A DNA stretch of 64,000 nt from an uncultured Roseivirga sp. (GCA_947493005.1 CANLOY010000003.1:248001-312000); one strand, 5' to 3'; positions 18,491-27,592 are shown, counted from the first letter of the stretch. Notes: a model not told the origin generated them from the letters alone. Made by a program: numbers and translations.

Positions 18491-19867
18491 ATGAAGACAG
18501 GACGTATTCTAATAGTCGATGATAATGAAGACTTGCTGAAGGCAGCAAGAATTTTTCTTAAAAGACATTTTGGGCAGATTGATCTGGAAAAGGATCCAAC
18601 CCTACTCCCGGATTTACTTAAGAATGAATCGTATGATGTAATTCTACTTGACATGAACTTCACACAGGATGTTAATTCTGGTCAAGAGGGTTTTCACTGG
18701 TTGGATAAGATTCTTGAAATAGACCCATCAGCTGTTGTTGTTTTGATAACAGCTTTTGGTTCAGTAGATATGGCCGTCAAAGCCATAAAGGCTGGAGCGT
18801 CAGACTTTGTAATGAAGCCATGGGAAAACGAAAAGCTACTGGCCACACTCCTATCTGCTATTAAGTTAAAGTCATCTCAAGTGGAACTTCAACTGCTAAA
18901 AGATCAGCAACAAGTAATGAGAGCAGACCTTGACGACAAGTTTAAGGACATTATTGGTCAATCTCCAAGCATGATTCAGGTCTTTGATACTATAGATCGG
19001 GTGGCAGAGACAGATGCTAATGTGCTTGTTTTAGGTGAAAACGGAACCGGAAAAGAACTGATCGCTCGAGCATTGCATAGAAACTCTAAAAGAGCCGATC
19101 GACCATTTATAAGTGTCGACTTAGGTGCTATATCAGAGAATCTCTTCGAATCGGAGTTATTCGGACACGTAAAAGGTTCATTTACAGATGCTAAAACGGA
19201 TAGACCTGGGCGTTTTGAAATTGCGAATGGTGGTACACTTTTTCTCGATGAAATTGGAAACCTTTCCCTTCCCCTGCAAGCCAAACTCCTAACTGCTTTA
19301 CAAAACAAGCGCATTAGCAGAGTTGGCTCTAATCGAGTTGTTGAAGTAGACATTCGTCTTATTTGTGCCACCAATATGCCTCTGTATGAAATGGTGCAAA
19401 GAGGTGAGTTCAGGCAGGATTTACTTTACCGTATCAATACCATTGAGCTTCGTTTACCTTCTCTTAAAGATAGAATAGAAGATATTCCCTTACTGGCCGA
19501 TCACTATCTATCTCAATACACAAAGAAGTACAACAAAGACATTTACAAGTTTAGTGAAGCAGCACTCAAGCGGCTTGAGAAATATCACTGGCCTGGCAAT
19601 GTAAGGGAATTACAACACGCTGTAGAGCGGGCAGTAATCATGAGCAGAGATAATATTTTACAGCCAGAGGATTTCTTTTTCAACGCTACACATCAGCCCA
19701 AAGACAATGGAGACATTAGTCTTGAACAGTATAATCTGGAGGATGTTGAAAGGATTCTAATCAGAAAAGTACTGGCCAAACATAATGGTAATGTTACGCA
19801 TGCGGCTCAGGAGCTTGGATTGACACGTTCATCATTGTACAGAAGGTTGGAGAAGTATGGGCTTTAA
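18491..19867 (+). CDS. Sigma-54-dependent NtrC-family response regulator
   Basis: A 458-residue three-domain activator. The receiver domain (about 5-125) has acidic residues D10/D11, the phospho-acceptor D54 in VILLDMNF, and the late Lys in VMKPWE. The AAA+ domain follows, with Walker A GENGTGKE at 182-189 and Walker B GGTLFLDEIGN. The C-terminal Fis-type helix-turn-helix (NVTHAAQELGLTRSSLYRRL) ends the protein. The RpoN-contacting loop, usually GAFTGA, reads GSFTDA. The gene overlaps the histidine kinase gene by 11 bases and faces the permease operon. It most likely activates the two sigma-54-like promoters in this window when phosphorylated. Confidence 0.93.
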   Translation: MKTGRILIVDDNEDLLKAARIFLKRHFGQIDLEKDPTLLPDLLKNESYDVILLDMNFTQDVNSGQEGFHWLDKILEIDPSAVVVLITAFGSVDMAVKAIKAGASDFVMKPWENEKLLATLLSAIKLKSSQVELQLLKDQQQVMRADLDDKFKDIIGQSPSMIQVFDTIDRVAETDANVLVLGENGTGKELIARALHRNSKRADRPFISVDLGAISENLFESELFGHVKGSFTDAKTDRPGRFEIANGGTLFLDEIGNLSLPLQAKLLTALQNKRISRVGSNRVVEVDIRLICATNMPLYEMVQRGEFRQDLLYRINTIELRLPSLKDRIEDIPLLADHYLSQYTKKYNKDIYKFSEAALKRLEKYHWPGNVRELQHAVERAVIMSRDNILQPEDFFFNATHQPKDNGDISLEQYNLEDVERILIRKVLAKHNGNVTHAAQELGLTRSSLYRRLEKYGL

Positions 19868-21200
19868 CAGATTCAGGCTTTTTGTGCTTATCAGAGTAAT
19901 TATTCTGTTCCTAACAGTAGCAGCCTTTGTATACCTGATATTCTTTGATCAGAAATATGTTACTACCGTTGTCACAGGGTTCCTGATCGTATTTGAGGTC
20001 TTCGAACTGTTTAATTATATAGAAAGTACTAACAGAAAACTTAGTAGGTTCTTCGATGCCATTAAGTACAATGACTTTAACATGAGTTTTACTCATGACA
20101 ATAAACTAGGCAAGACCTTTAAAGAGCTTAATATTGCTTTTAAAGAGGTAATTGATGCCATATTATTAGAAAGACAAAAAAGAGAAGAGTTCTTTCAGGA
20201 ATTACAAGTTGTAGTAGAAAACATTGCTTCTGGAATTATATCCATAGATAGTCAAGGTAGAATAAAACTGATCAATCGTTCAGCACTAAACCTGCTTGGA
20301 CTTGGTCATTTACGGAATTCGGGGCAGCTAAATACAAGCATTAAAGAGATTGCAGATTTAGTAAACTCATTAGAGGGCAGTTCCAGAACGACTTACAAGA
20401 CTACGGCAGGGAAAGAACTGGCAATTTTTGAAAGTAATTACAAGCTGAGTCAGGAACCATACAGGTTATTTGCTATTCAGGATATCAAAGCAGAGTTACA
20501 AGCCAGAGAGCTCGAAGCATGGCAAAACCTGACAAAGGTTCTTCGCCATGAGATAATGAATTCTATTGCTCCTATTTCGTCATTGACATCAACACTAAGT
20601 CAGATAATTGAAGAAGATGTTGAAAAACAAGAAGAGCAAAACATGATTCCACAGGAGAGCTTGGAAGATATAGAAGAAGGCCTCAAAACCATCTCAGGAA
20701 GGTCTGATGGACTGATTAATTTTATTAATGCCTACCGTGATTATACCAATTTGCCTGAACCTAACCTTGAAGAAATCTCAATCAATGAAGTAGTTCAGAA
20801 TACTGTCAACCTAATGAAGAGTGATTTTGCTGAAGACCAGCTTCAACTGAAGCTTCTCAGAACATCTGAAAAACTCAATCTGGACGAGCAACTTATTCAA
20901 CAAGTACTTATTAATCTGGTCAAGAACGCTCGAGAGGCTATAGGAGATAAAAAAGGTGGCCTGGTTGGCATCGCGGTAAAATCTCGTAATCAAAGCATAT
21001 CAGTGGAAATTTCTGACAACGGTCCAGGGATCATTGATGAAGCCAAAGAGAAAATTTTTATGCCATTCTATTCAACCAAAAACAGAGGATCTGGTATTGG
21101 GCTAAGTCTTTCAAAACAAATAATGCAGCTACATGGCGGGGATATATTGCTTGAAAGTGAGCTTGGTAAAGGGGCTAAATTTACACTTAAGTTCAACTGA
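19857..21200 (+). CDS. Sensor histidine kinase (NtrY-like)
   Basis: A 447-residue membrane kinase, the partner of the preceding regulator. Two N-terminal membrane helices (about 9-30 and 36-58) enclose only a very short loop, so it probably senses within the membrane or through a partner rather than with a periplasmic domain. A PAS-like segment (about 110-205) follows. The HisKA helix carries the phospho-acceptor H231 in LRHEIMNSIAP. The HATPase domain has the N box QVLINLVKNAREAI, DNGPGI and GSGIGLSLSKQIM. The frame starts inside the end of the regulator gene, so the two are probably translationally coupled. Confidence 0.92.
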   Translation: MGFNRFRLFVLIRVIILFLTVAAFVYLIFFDQKYVTTVVTGFLIVFEVFELFNYIESTNRKLSRFFDAIKYNDFNMSFTHDNKLGKTFKELNIAFKEVIDAILLERQKREEFFQELQVVVENIASGIISIDSQGRIKLINRSALNLLGLGHLRNSGQLNTSIKEIADLVNSLEGSSRTTYKTTAGKELAIFESNYKLSQEPYRLFAIQDIKAELQARELEAWQNLTKVLRHEIMNSIAPISSLTSTLSQIIEEDVEKQEEQNMIPQESLEDIEEGLKTISGRSDGLINFINAYRDYTNLPEPNLEEISINEVVQNTVNLMKSDFAEDQLQLKLLRTSEKLNLDEQLIQQVLINLVKNAREAIGDKKGGLVGIAVKSRNQSISVEISDNGPGIIDEAKEKIFMPFYSTKNRGSGIGLSLSKQIMQLHGGDILLESELGKGAKFTLKFN

Positions 21201-21412
21201 TGCTGATTGTATGCTTTCCGTATAAATGAGACTCATCAGAACACTATAAATCACTAATTACCAATTAGTTAATCCCTTATTTTATTATGTTTTAATTTTT
21301 AGCAATAAAAATTATTTATTATATAAACAAATAATAATTGAATTAGTATATCAAAGAAAGGATGTTTTATATATTTAGAAATAATTTTAATTAAACATAT
21401 AAAAGCACAATT

Positions 21413-21631
21413 ATGAATTGTAAAAATTTAACCTTATCTCTTTTTTCATTAGCAATATTATCCATTGGTCTTACCAATCTAAAAGCAAATGAATCCGAAG
21501 TTGGACCCATATGTTGCTCCAAACCATTAAAAAAATGTATAATAGAATTTGCAAATGGAAACGTGATAAATAAACCTAACCACATAAAAATAGAGAATAC
21601 TGAAAGATCATGCGATGAAATTCCTACATGA
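21413..21631 (+). CDS. Small secreted Cys-containing peptide, NVEALA-like context
   Basis: A 72-residue peptide. It has an N-terminal signal sequence (LTLSLFSLAILSIGLTNLKA), then a short mature part with GPICCSKPLKKC and a further Cys near the end. It lacks the literal NVEALA motif. However, its size, its signal and its position just before a 6-bladed propeller lipoprotein match the small peptides found in that setting in Bacteroidota. A strong intrinsic terminator lies 13 bases after its stop. The function is unknown. Although short, it is supported by the signal peptide and the terminator. Confidence 0.6.
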   Translation: MNCKNLTLSLFSLAILSIGLTNLKANESEVGPICCSKPLKKCIIEFANGNVINKPNHIKIENTERSCDEIPT

Positions 21632-21644
21632 TAAACCTTTATTC

Positions 21645-21676
21645 AACCGCAGTATGTTTGAACATACTGCGGTTTT
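21645..21676 (+). terminator. Intrinsic terminator or attenuator between peptide and lipoprotein genes
   Basis: A perfect stem of 13 bp (AACCGCAGTATGT paired with ACATACTGCGGTT) with a 4-base loop is followed by TTTT. It sits after the small peptide gene and only four bases before the ATG of the propeller lipoprotein at 21681. Expression of the lipoprotein from the same transcript would therefore need readthrough. Confidence 0.8.
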
Positions 21677-21680
21677 AGTC

Positions 21681-22763
21681 ATGAAATATATTAGCACCAT
21701 TATTTTAATCGTCACTCTCAACTCTTGTTCCAAAGAATCTGAGCTTAAGGAGTTTCGTACATCCCATGAATCCAGAACTGAAGCATATAAGATAAAAGAA
21801 AGTACCACATTACCGGGTACTGAGATGGGCACTTCTACCTACATATCTATGCCCGGTGATTTAGTGATAGTTGATGATAAGCTGGTTGTCTTGGATATAT
21901 TAGGTGATACACCTGTGAGTATTTTCAAAATTGATGACTATAGCTTAGCTCAACAGTGGAAACACAAAGGCTACGGACCTGGAGAAATTATGGCGCCATT
22001 TGCACTGAGCATAAATACTAGTTTAGGTAAGTTATCAGTTTATGACCCTCAATTAAATCAAGTTAGTTTATTTGAGTTTAATGAATTACTAAACAACTCT
22101 AAATACCTTCCTGAACAGTTGAAAGTCGAAGTCATGTCAGGTCAATATGTTATTGATAACTACGAAGACATCATAGGTTTAAGTACCAATGGAAACAGTA
22201 GATTTATCAAGTACGACCAAGAAGGAAAAAAGGATGAATTTGGCCCATTACCTACAATAGAGGGGAAAAACATTCCAAATATGCTTCTCGCTAATGTTTT
22301 TAATGGCCATAATGCCATTAGTTTGGATAGTAAATGGCTAGTTGTTGGCTGTGAGCTAATGGACAAAATTCAGATATACGACCTCAATGGAAACATCGTT
22401 ACTGAAATCAACGGCCCAGAGTTCTTCGATCCAATATATTCATTCACTCAAACAAAATCGGGTAACTATTTTCTATCCGAACTAAAAGAAAGTCGTTATG
22501 GCTTTGTAGATATTTTTGCAGGTGACAAACTTTTTTATGCTCTTTTTTCGGGAAAAACAAATGAACTTGGAGGTAGTGCATCAAACCAAGGTAAAATAAT
22601 CTATGCCTTTAACTATCAAGGCACTTTTGTAAAACAGTTTAAATTAGATAGAGATGTACTTAGGTTCGCTGTTGATGAAAAAAATCGAAAAATATATGGA
22701 TCTTATGTTTCCGCTGAAAATCCAGATGTTGTTGTTTTTGATTATTCTGAGCAGCTGCAATAG
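21681..22763 (+). CDS. 6-bladed beta-propeller lipoprotein (BF3164-like)
   Basis: About 360 residues. The start at 21681 is chosen because it gives a clean lipoprotein signal (MKYISTIILIVTLNSCSKE). An earlier in-frame ATG at 21615 would run through the terminator stem. The mature part has repeated propeller strands such as GDLVIVDDKLVVLD, KHKGYGPGEIMAPF, KIQIYDLNGNIVTEI and FNYQGTFVKQFKLD. The GYGPGE turn is typical of the BF3164/6-bladed propeller lipoproteins of Bacteroidota. It probably faces the periplasm from a membrane. The ligand is unknown. It overlaps the next gene. Confidence 0.8.
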   Translation: MKYISTIILIVTLNSCSKESELKEFRTSHESRTEAYKIKESTTLPGTEMGTSTYISMPGDLVIVDDKLVVLDILGDTPVSIFKIDDYSLAQQWKHKGYGPGEIMAPFALSINTSLGKLSVYDPQLNQVSLFEFNELLNNSKYLPEQLKVEVMSGQYVIDNYEDIIGLSTNGNSRFIKYDQEGKKDEFGPLPTIEGKNIPNMLLANVFNGHNAISLDSKWLVVGCELMDKIQIYDLNGNIVTEINGPEFFDPIYSFTQTKSGNYFLSELKESRYGFVDIFAGDKLFYALFSGKTNELGGSASNQGKIIYAFNYQGTFVKQFKLDRDVLRFAVDEKNRKIYGSYVSAENPDVVVFDYSEQLQ

Positions 22764-23190
22764 TGAATCAAATTCATATTCTATAATTATTAACGATGAG
22801 TTTAATAATTATTTAAAAGAGGAGTCTATTCATATTGACTTTAATCAAAACCTGCTGATTCACTATGTTGACGTAGGTTGTGGTAATTGTTTAAATGACT
22901 TAACAAATTGGGAGAAATTTGCTAAGTCTAACGGAATGAATGGCAATCAATTTCTATTCATTGCAACCTCTTTTAATGGGATAAAAGATTTTGAGTATAT
23001 GATAGAAAATAAAATTCTAGAGTTTTCTTTGCCTATTATCTATGATAAGGAGAATCTTTTTTACTCGGAGAACAAGAATGTCATGAGCCAATTTGACAAT
23101 TCAGTAATAGTCAATAAAGGCAATGTTATCATTGGTGGTGACCCTTTTTCCAATCGGAAACTGAAAGAAGATTACTTAAGTTCATTTTAA
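22705..23190 (+). CDS. Thioredoxin-like CxxC lipoprotein
   Basis: About 161 residues. The lipobox ILSSC follows a hydrophobic stretch. The start is uncertain: 22705 gives a Lys-containing n-region, while ATGs at 22675 and 22726 are also in frame. The mature part has HYVDVGCGNCLNDL, a redoxin-like strand with a CGNC active site, then a LFIATSF strand and IIYDKENLFY, compatible with a minimal TlpA/redoxin fold. It overlaps the propeller lipoprotein gene by 59 bases, so the two are co-translated. It probably acts on thiols in the periplasm. Confidence 0.65.
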   Translation: MFPLKIQMLLFLIILSSCNSESNSYSIIINDEFNNYLKEESIHIDFNQNLLIHYVDVGCGNCLNDLTNWEKFAKSNGMNGNQFLFIATSFNGIKDFEYMIENKILEFSLPIIYDKENLFYSENKNVMSQFDNSVIVNKGNVIIGGDPFSNRKLKEDYLSSF

Positions 23191-23268
23191 ATTTACAAAG
23201 CTCTCTAGAAGCAACTTCTTAAGTTCAAGATTTCCAGAATCGGTGCTTTCCTCCTATTTTGCCAATCC

Positions 23269-26187
23269 ATGAATTTGACAAGTCTCAAGCACTCTTTGGA
23301 GGGTGATTTTTTTACGGATAACACGACCCGAAAACTGTATGCCACAGATGCATCGGCATATCGCGAATTACCTTTAGCCGTTGCTGTACCTGCAAACAAA
23401 GAAGACCTTATAAAGCTTGTTAAGTTTGCCAACGAAAATCAGACATCTCTTATTCCAAGAACAGCAGGCACTAGCCTTGCAGGACAGGTTGTAGGCAAAG
23501 GAATTGTGGTAGACATTTCAAAGCACTTCAACAAAGTGATTGAAGTCAATGAAGAAGAAGGTTATGCATGGGTTGAGCCGGGTATTATAAGAGATGACTT
23601 AAACAAGCATTTAGCACCATTCGGTTATTTCTTTGCTCCCGAAACCTCTACAGCAAACAGGGCCATGATTGGCGGAATGATTGGCAATAACTCATGCGGC
23701 TCTAATTCAGTAGTTTATGGCAGTACAAGAGAACATTTACTTGAAGTAAATACAATACTCTCAGATGGTACAGAATCTTGGTTTGGCAGTATGGATTCAG
23801 AGCCGTTTCTCGATCGCTGCAATGGGCTTTCTGTGAGTGGTGAACTGCACAATAATATTTACTTCGAAACAAGAGAGATACTTAGCGATAATATCAACCA
23901 AAAAGAGATTATTGAAGGCTTTCCAAAGGCAAATATTCCAAGGAGGAACACTGGCTATGCTTTGGATATGCTTCTCAGACACAAGCCATTTACTGAAGAT
24001 GGTGAAGACTTCAACTTCTGTAGCTTAATAGCCGGCTCAGAGGGTACTTTGTGTTTGGTAACTGAAGCTAAAATTAAACTAACCCCCCTTCCACCTGATA
24101 ATAAGCGACTGGTATGTATTCATTCAGAAACAATTGATGACAGTCTTAAAGCCAATTTAGTAGCGCTGAAGTATGAACCATCCGCCTGTGAGCTAATGGA
24201 TCATTACATTTTGGAAGCTACCAAACGGAATGCTATGTACAACGCACTCCGTTTCTTTGTAGAAGGTGACCCTCAAGCTATTCTGGTAGTAGAACTGAAT
24301 GGAGATTCACCTGAAGAGGCTGATCAAAAAGTTGCAGACCTTGTTAACGAACTGAAATCTGCTGGCAGAGGATATGCCTATCCGATAGTCAAAGGACAAA
24401 AAATCAAATCCGTCTGGAGCCTTCGTAAAGCTGGTTTGGGGCTTTTATCGAATGTTCCGGGAGATGCTAAAGCAGCCCCTGTAATAGAAGATACAGCTGT
24501 TGATGTGGAAGACCTTCCGGCCTATATTGCCGATTTTAACGAGATTCTTGAGAAGCATGGTATGTATTCAGTACACTATGCCCATGCGGGATCCGGAGAA
24601 CTTCATTTACGTCCAATCATCAACCTGAAGACTGCCGAGGGCCAAAAGCAATTCAGAATAATTGCTGAAGAAATCGCTGAATTGGTCAAAAAATACAAAG
24701 GCTCGCTTTCTGGAGAACATGGTGATGGCCGCTTGAGAGGCGAATTTCTTCCTCAAATGATTGGTGAGCATAACTATCAGCTTGTCAAACGAGTAAAGCA
24801 AATATGGGATCCTAATAACATCTTTAACCCTAACAAAATTGTAGAAACTCCCCCTATGGACACCTCATTGAGGTATGAAAAGGATCAGAAGACCAAAGAA
24901 TTTGAAACGCAATTCGATTTTTCGGAAAACCAAGGCATCCTTAGAGCGACAGAGCTATGTAATGGCTCAGGAGACTGTCGTAAGTCAGAATTGAGTGGTG
25001 GCACCATGTGCCCTAGTTATATGGCCACACGTGACGAAAAAGATACTACAAGAGCCAGGGCCAATATTTTAAGGGAAATATTAACTAGATCATCTGATGA
25101 TAACCCTTTTGCTAATGACGAGATAAAGGAAGTAATGGATCTTTGTCTGTCTTGTAAAGGTTGTAGTTCAGAATGCCCTTCAAATGTGGATATGGCTAAA
25201 CTGAAAGCAGAATGGCAATATCAGTATTATCAGAAAAATGGTGTGCCCTCTAGAGCCAAAAGAATTGGTAACTTCTCTAAAAGCATGAAAATGGCCGGTA
25301 AAGCACCTTGGGCCTATAATTTGATTTTCGGAAATTCTTTTACAGGCAACCTGGCTAAATCATTCGTAGGTTTTGCCAAAGAAAGAAGCATGCCTGAGTT
25401 AGCCAGGAAACCTCTTGTTCATTGGTTAAATCATGAATTTAAACCTTCAGTTTCAGATAAGAAAGTATACTTCTTTTGTGATGAATTCACTAATTATAAT
25501 GATGCTGAAATTGGGAAGAAAGCGGTTCAGCTTTTAGGTAAACTTGGTTATCAGGTACTGTTTGTTGAACATGCTGATTCCGGAAGGCCACAGCTTTCTA
25601 AAGGATTATTAGATGAAGCCAAGAAACTGGCTGAGTCTAATATCAATGTTTTCCGTGATTTACTATCCGCCAGCACCCCCTTGGTTGGTATAGAACCTTC
25701 AGCCATCTTAACTTTCAGAGATGAATATAAAAGCCTGACGAGAGGGGAAGTACAAGAAAACGCCAAATGCATTGCGAAGCATGTATTTACAATTGAAGAG
25801 TTTCTGGCCAACGAAATCGATGCTAAGCGTATCAAATCAGAACAGTTCACTCAAGAATCAAAATTGATCAAAGTACATGGTCATTGTCACCAGAAGGCAC
25901 TTTCGTCAATGGTTCCTACCAAAAAACTACTTTCCTTACCTGAGAATTTTGAAGTACACATGATCCCATCAGGCTGTTGCGGCATGGCGGGCTCATTCGG
26001 TTATGAAGCTGAACATTATGACGTATCCATGAAAATTGGAGAATTGGTACTATTTCCAACAGTGCGCAAACAACCTGAAGATGTAATCATTGCTGCAGCC
26101 GGTACCAGTTGCAGACATCAAATCAAGGATGGAACAAACAGAAGATCTTATCATCCCGTAGAAATCTTGTGGAATAGTCTTAAATAG
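23269..26187 (+). CDS. FAD-linked oxidase / Fe-S fusion, D-2-hydroxyacid (lactate/glycolate) dehydrogenase type
   Basis: A 972-residue fusion. The N-terminal half is a GlcD-like flavoprotein: an FAD_binding_4 domain (IPRTAGTSLAGQVVG, MIGNNSCGSNS) and an FAD-oxidase C domain (HAGSGELHLRPI, GSLSGEHGDGRLRGEF). The C-terminal half is GlcF-like, with cysteine clusters at ELCNGSGDCRKS...MCPSYMATRDE and CLSCKGCSSECPSNVDMAKLK, then a cysteine-rich CCG domain (HGHCHQKAL, SGCCGMAGSFGYE). Such enzymes oxidise D-lactate or related 2-hydroxyacids and pass electrons to the respiratory chain. The substrate cannot be fixed from sequence alone. modA begins one base after its stop. Confidence 0.88.
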   Translation: MNLTSLKHSLEGDFFTDNTTRKLYATDASAYRELPLAVAVPANKEDLIKLVKFANENQTSLIPRTAGTSLAGQVVGKGIVVDISKHFNKVIEVNEEEGYAWVEPGIIRDDLNKHLAPFGYFFAPETSTANRAMIGGMIGNNSCGSNSVVYGSTREHLLEVNTILSDGTESWFGSMDSEPFLDRCNGLSVSGELHNNIYFETREILSDNINQKEIIEGFPKANIPRRNTGYALDMLLRHKPFTEDGEDFNFCSLIAGSEGTLCLVTEAKIKLTPLPPDNKRLVCIHSETIDDSLKANLVALKYEPSACELMDHYILEATKRNAMYNALRFFVEGDPQAILVVELNGDSPEEADQKVADLVNELKSAGRGYAYPIVKGQKIKSVWSLRKAGLGLLSNVPGDAKAAPVIEDTAVDVEDLPAYIADFNEILEKHGMYSVHYAHAGSGELHLRPIINLKTAEGQKQFRIIAEEIAELVKKYKGSLSGEHGDGRLRGEFLPQMIGEHNYQLVKRVKQIWDPNNIFNPNKIVETPPMDTSLRYEKDQKTKEFETQFDFSENQGILRATELCNGSGDCRKSELSGGTMCPSYMATRDEKDTTRARANILREILTRSSDDNPFANDEIKEVMDLCLSCKGCSSECPSNVDMAKLKAEWQYQYYQKNGVPSRAKRIGNFSKSMKMAGKAPWAYNLIFGNSFTGNLAKSFVGFAKERSMPELARKPLVHWLNHEFKPSVSDKKVYFFCDEFTNYNDAEIGKKAVQLLGKLGYQVLFVEHADSGRPQLSKGLLDEAKKLAESNINVFRDLLSASTPLVGIEPSAILTFRDEYKSLTRGEVQENAKCIAKHVFTIEEFLANEIDAKRIKSEQFTQESKLIKVHGHCHQKALSSMVPTKKLLSLPENFEVHMIPSGCCGMAGSFGYEAEHYDVSMKIGELVLFPTVRKQPEDVIIAAAGTSCRHQIKDGTNRRSYHPVEILWNSLK

Positions 26188-26188
26188 C

Positions 26189-26941
26189 ATGAGTCATAAA
26201 TATCTCATTGTTGTACTCATTATCTCAACCTTATCTTGTAGTAATAATGGTTCTCAGAAACTTGTTATTGCAGCATCTGCAAATACGCAGTTTGCCATGT
26301 TAGAGCTGGAAAAAGCTTATGAACTAAAAAGTGGAAAGAGAGTAGATGTAATCCTGGGCTCATCAGGCAAACTCACAGCTCAAATCATAGCAGGAGCGCC
26401 TTATGATATCTTTCTCTCTGCTGATGACAAATATCCTGAGAGGCTAAATAAAGAAGGTTTAAGCTCTTCAAAGCCCCGGACTTATGCTCTCGGTAAACTT
26501 GTTATTTGGACATCGTTAGACTCTACCTTCATACACTCGGATAACATTAAAACTGAAGATTTTAAAGTGGCACTTGCCAACCCTAAAATCGCTCCATATG
26601 GTATGGCAGCTCAGCAGTTTCTAAAGTCTACAGGTGATTGGATGGCTATTCAGAATTCATTAGTCTTTGGAGAAAATATTTCACAAGTCAATCAGTTTCT
26701 ATTAAGCGGAGCCGTTCAAGTGGGTTTCACTTCCAAGTCATCCATGTACTCAGATGCATTTAAAAACAAAGGAATTTGGAAAGATCTCCCCTATGAGGAT
26801 TATGAACCAATAAAGCAGACAATGGTTATTCTTAACAATCGGCCGCTGATGCAAAAAGAAGCCCAGGCATTTTATGATTTCATACTTTCTGACCAAGGCC
26901 AGGAAATTTTAAAAAAATATGGATATGACTCCATCGATTAA
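26189..26941 (+). CDS. modA: Molybdate ABC transporter substrate-binding lipoprotein ModA
   Basis: A 250-residue type-II periplasmic binding protein with a lipoprotein signal (VVLIISTLSCSNN). It has the ModA pattern: LVIAASANTQFAMLELEKAY, ILGSSGKLTAQIIAGAPYDIFLSAD, the hinge strands and SDQGQEILKKYGY at the end. It binds molybdate or tungstate in the periplasm for the ModBC pump encoded further on. Between modA and the rest of the operon lie a REP cluster and a Y1 transposase gene, which may lower co-transcription. Confidence 0.88.
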   Translation: MSHKYLIVVLIISTLSCSNNGSQKLVIAASANTQFAMLELEKAYELKSGKRVDVILGSSGKLTAQIIAGAPYDIFLSADDKYPERLNKEGLSSSKPRTYALGKLVIWTSLDSTFIHSDNIKTEDFKVALANPKIAPYGMAAQQFLKSTGDWMAIQNSLVFGENISQVNQFLLSGAVQVGFTSKSSMYSDAFKNKGIWKDLPYEDYEPIKQTMVILNNRPLMQKEAQAFYDFILSDQGQEILKKYGYDSID

Positions 26942-26943
26942 TG

Positions 26944-27129
26944 ATTTCGCTCCTATGGAGCTTCGTATTTACTGAGATTCTAACTATTACATTTGACTCC
27001 TAATGGAGTCAATGATGACTTCGATTTGATTGAGAACAAGGCAGACTCACTTCATGATAGCCTCGTAGAGGCTTAATATTTATAGAATTGTTAAATTACA
27101 AAAGCACACAAGCTCCATAGGAGCGAAAT
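26944..27129. repeat. REP-like hairpin cluster with perfect 20-bp inverted repeat
   Basis: There are four short palindromes in 186 bp: GCTCC-TAT-GGAGC (26949-26961), GACTCC-TAAT-GGAGTC (26995-27010), GCCTC-GTA-GAGGC (27060-27072) and GCTCC-ATA-GGAGC (27112-27124). The outer two are part of a perfect 20-bp inverted repeat (26944-26963 and 27110-27129). The right copy ends one base before the transposase ATG. This is the layout of REP sequences beside a RAYT-type transposase. Confidence 0.8.
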
Positions 27130-27130
27130 T

Positions 27131-27592
27131 ATGGCGAACACATATACTCAGCTATATATCCAACTAGTTTTCTCAGTAAAATTCAGAGATAATCTAATAG
27201 AGGAATCTATCAGGGAAGAAGTACAAAAGTACATTTCAGGCATAATATCCAATCATGGTCATAAATCGCTGGCAATTTATTGCATGCCGGATCATTCTCA
27301 CATCCTCATTGGTTTAAGCCCAAAACAATCTCTATCTGACTTAGTGAGAGATATTAAAGCAAGTTCATCCAAATGGATAAACGAAAAGAAGTTAACCAAG
27401 ACTCATTTTCAATGGCAAAATGGGTATGGTGCTTTTACATATGGGAAAACTCAATTACCCACAATAACTGATTATATTCTTAACCAAAAGGAACATCACC
27501 GCAAACGTACTTTCAAGGAAGAATACATAGGCTTTCTAAAAAGGTTTGGAGTTGAGTATAATCAAGATTATTTATTTGATTGGCTAACATGA
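27131..27592 (+). CDS. REP-associated / IS200-like Y1 transposase
   Basis: A 153-residue HUH single-strand transposase. The HUH motif is H55-S-H57 in CMPDHSHILIGL. The likely catalytic Tyr is Y115 in TDYILNQKEHH. WQNGYGAFTYG is the usual IS200/Y1 signature between them. The right half of a 20-bp inverted repeat abuts the start codon, and no matching repeat is seen after the stop. It therefore resembles a domesticated RAYT acting on REP hairpins more than a complete IS with two ends. It sits inside the molybdate operon in the same orientation. Confidence 0.85.
   Translation: MANTYTQLYIQLVFSVKFRDNLIEESIREEVQKYISGIISNHGHKSLAIYCMPDHSHILIGLSPKQSLSDLVRDIKASSSKWINEKKLTKTHFQWQNGYGAFTYGKTQLPTITDYILNQKEHHRKRTFKEEYIGFLKRFGVEYNQDYLFDWLT

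Noticed and set aside
21253-21269. ACTAATT/AATTAGT stem after the histidine kinase gene
   Set aside because: A 7-bp purely A/T stem without a clean T-run is too weak to call a terminator. The rest of 21201-21412 is AT-rich with nothing else recognised.
21615-21680. Upstream ATG for the propeller lipoprotein
   Set aside because: It would put the terminator stem inside the coding region and bury the lipoprotein signal behind 22 polar residues. The ATG at 21681 gives a standard lipobox.
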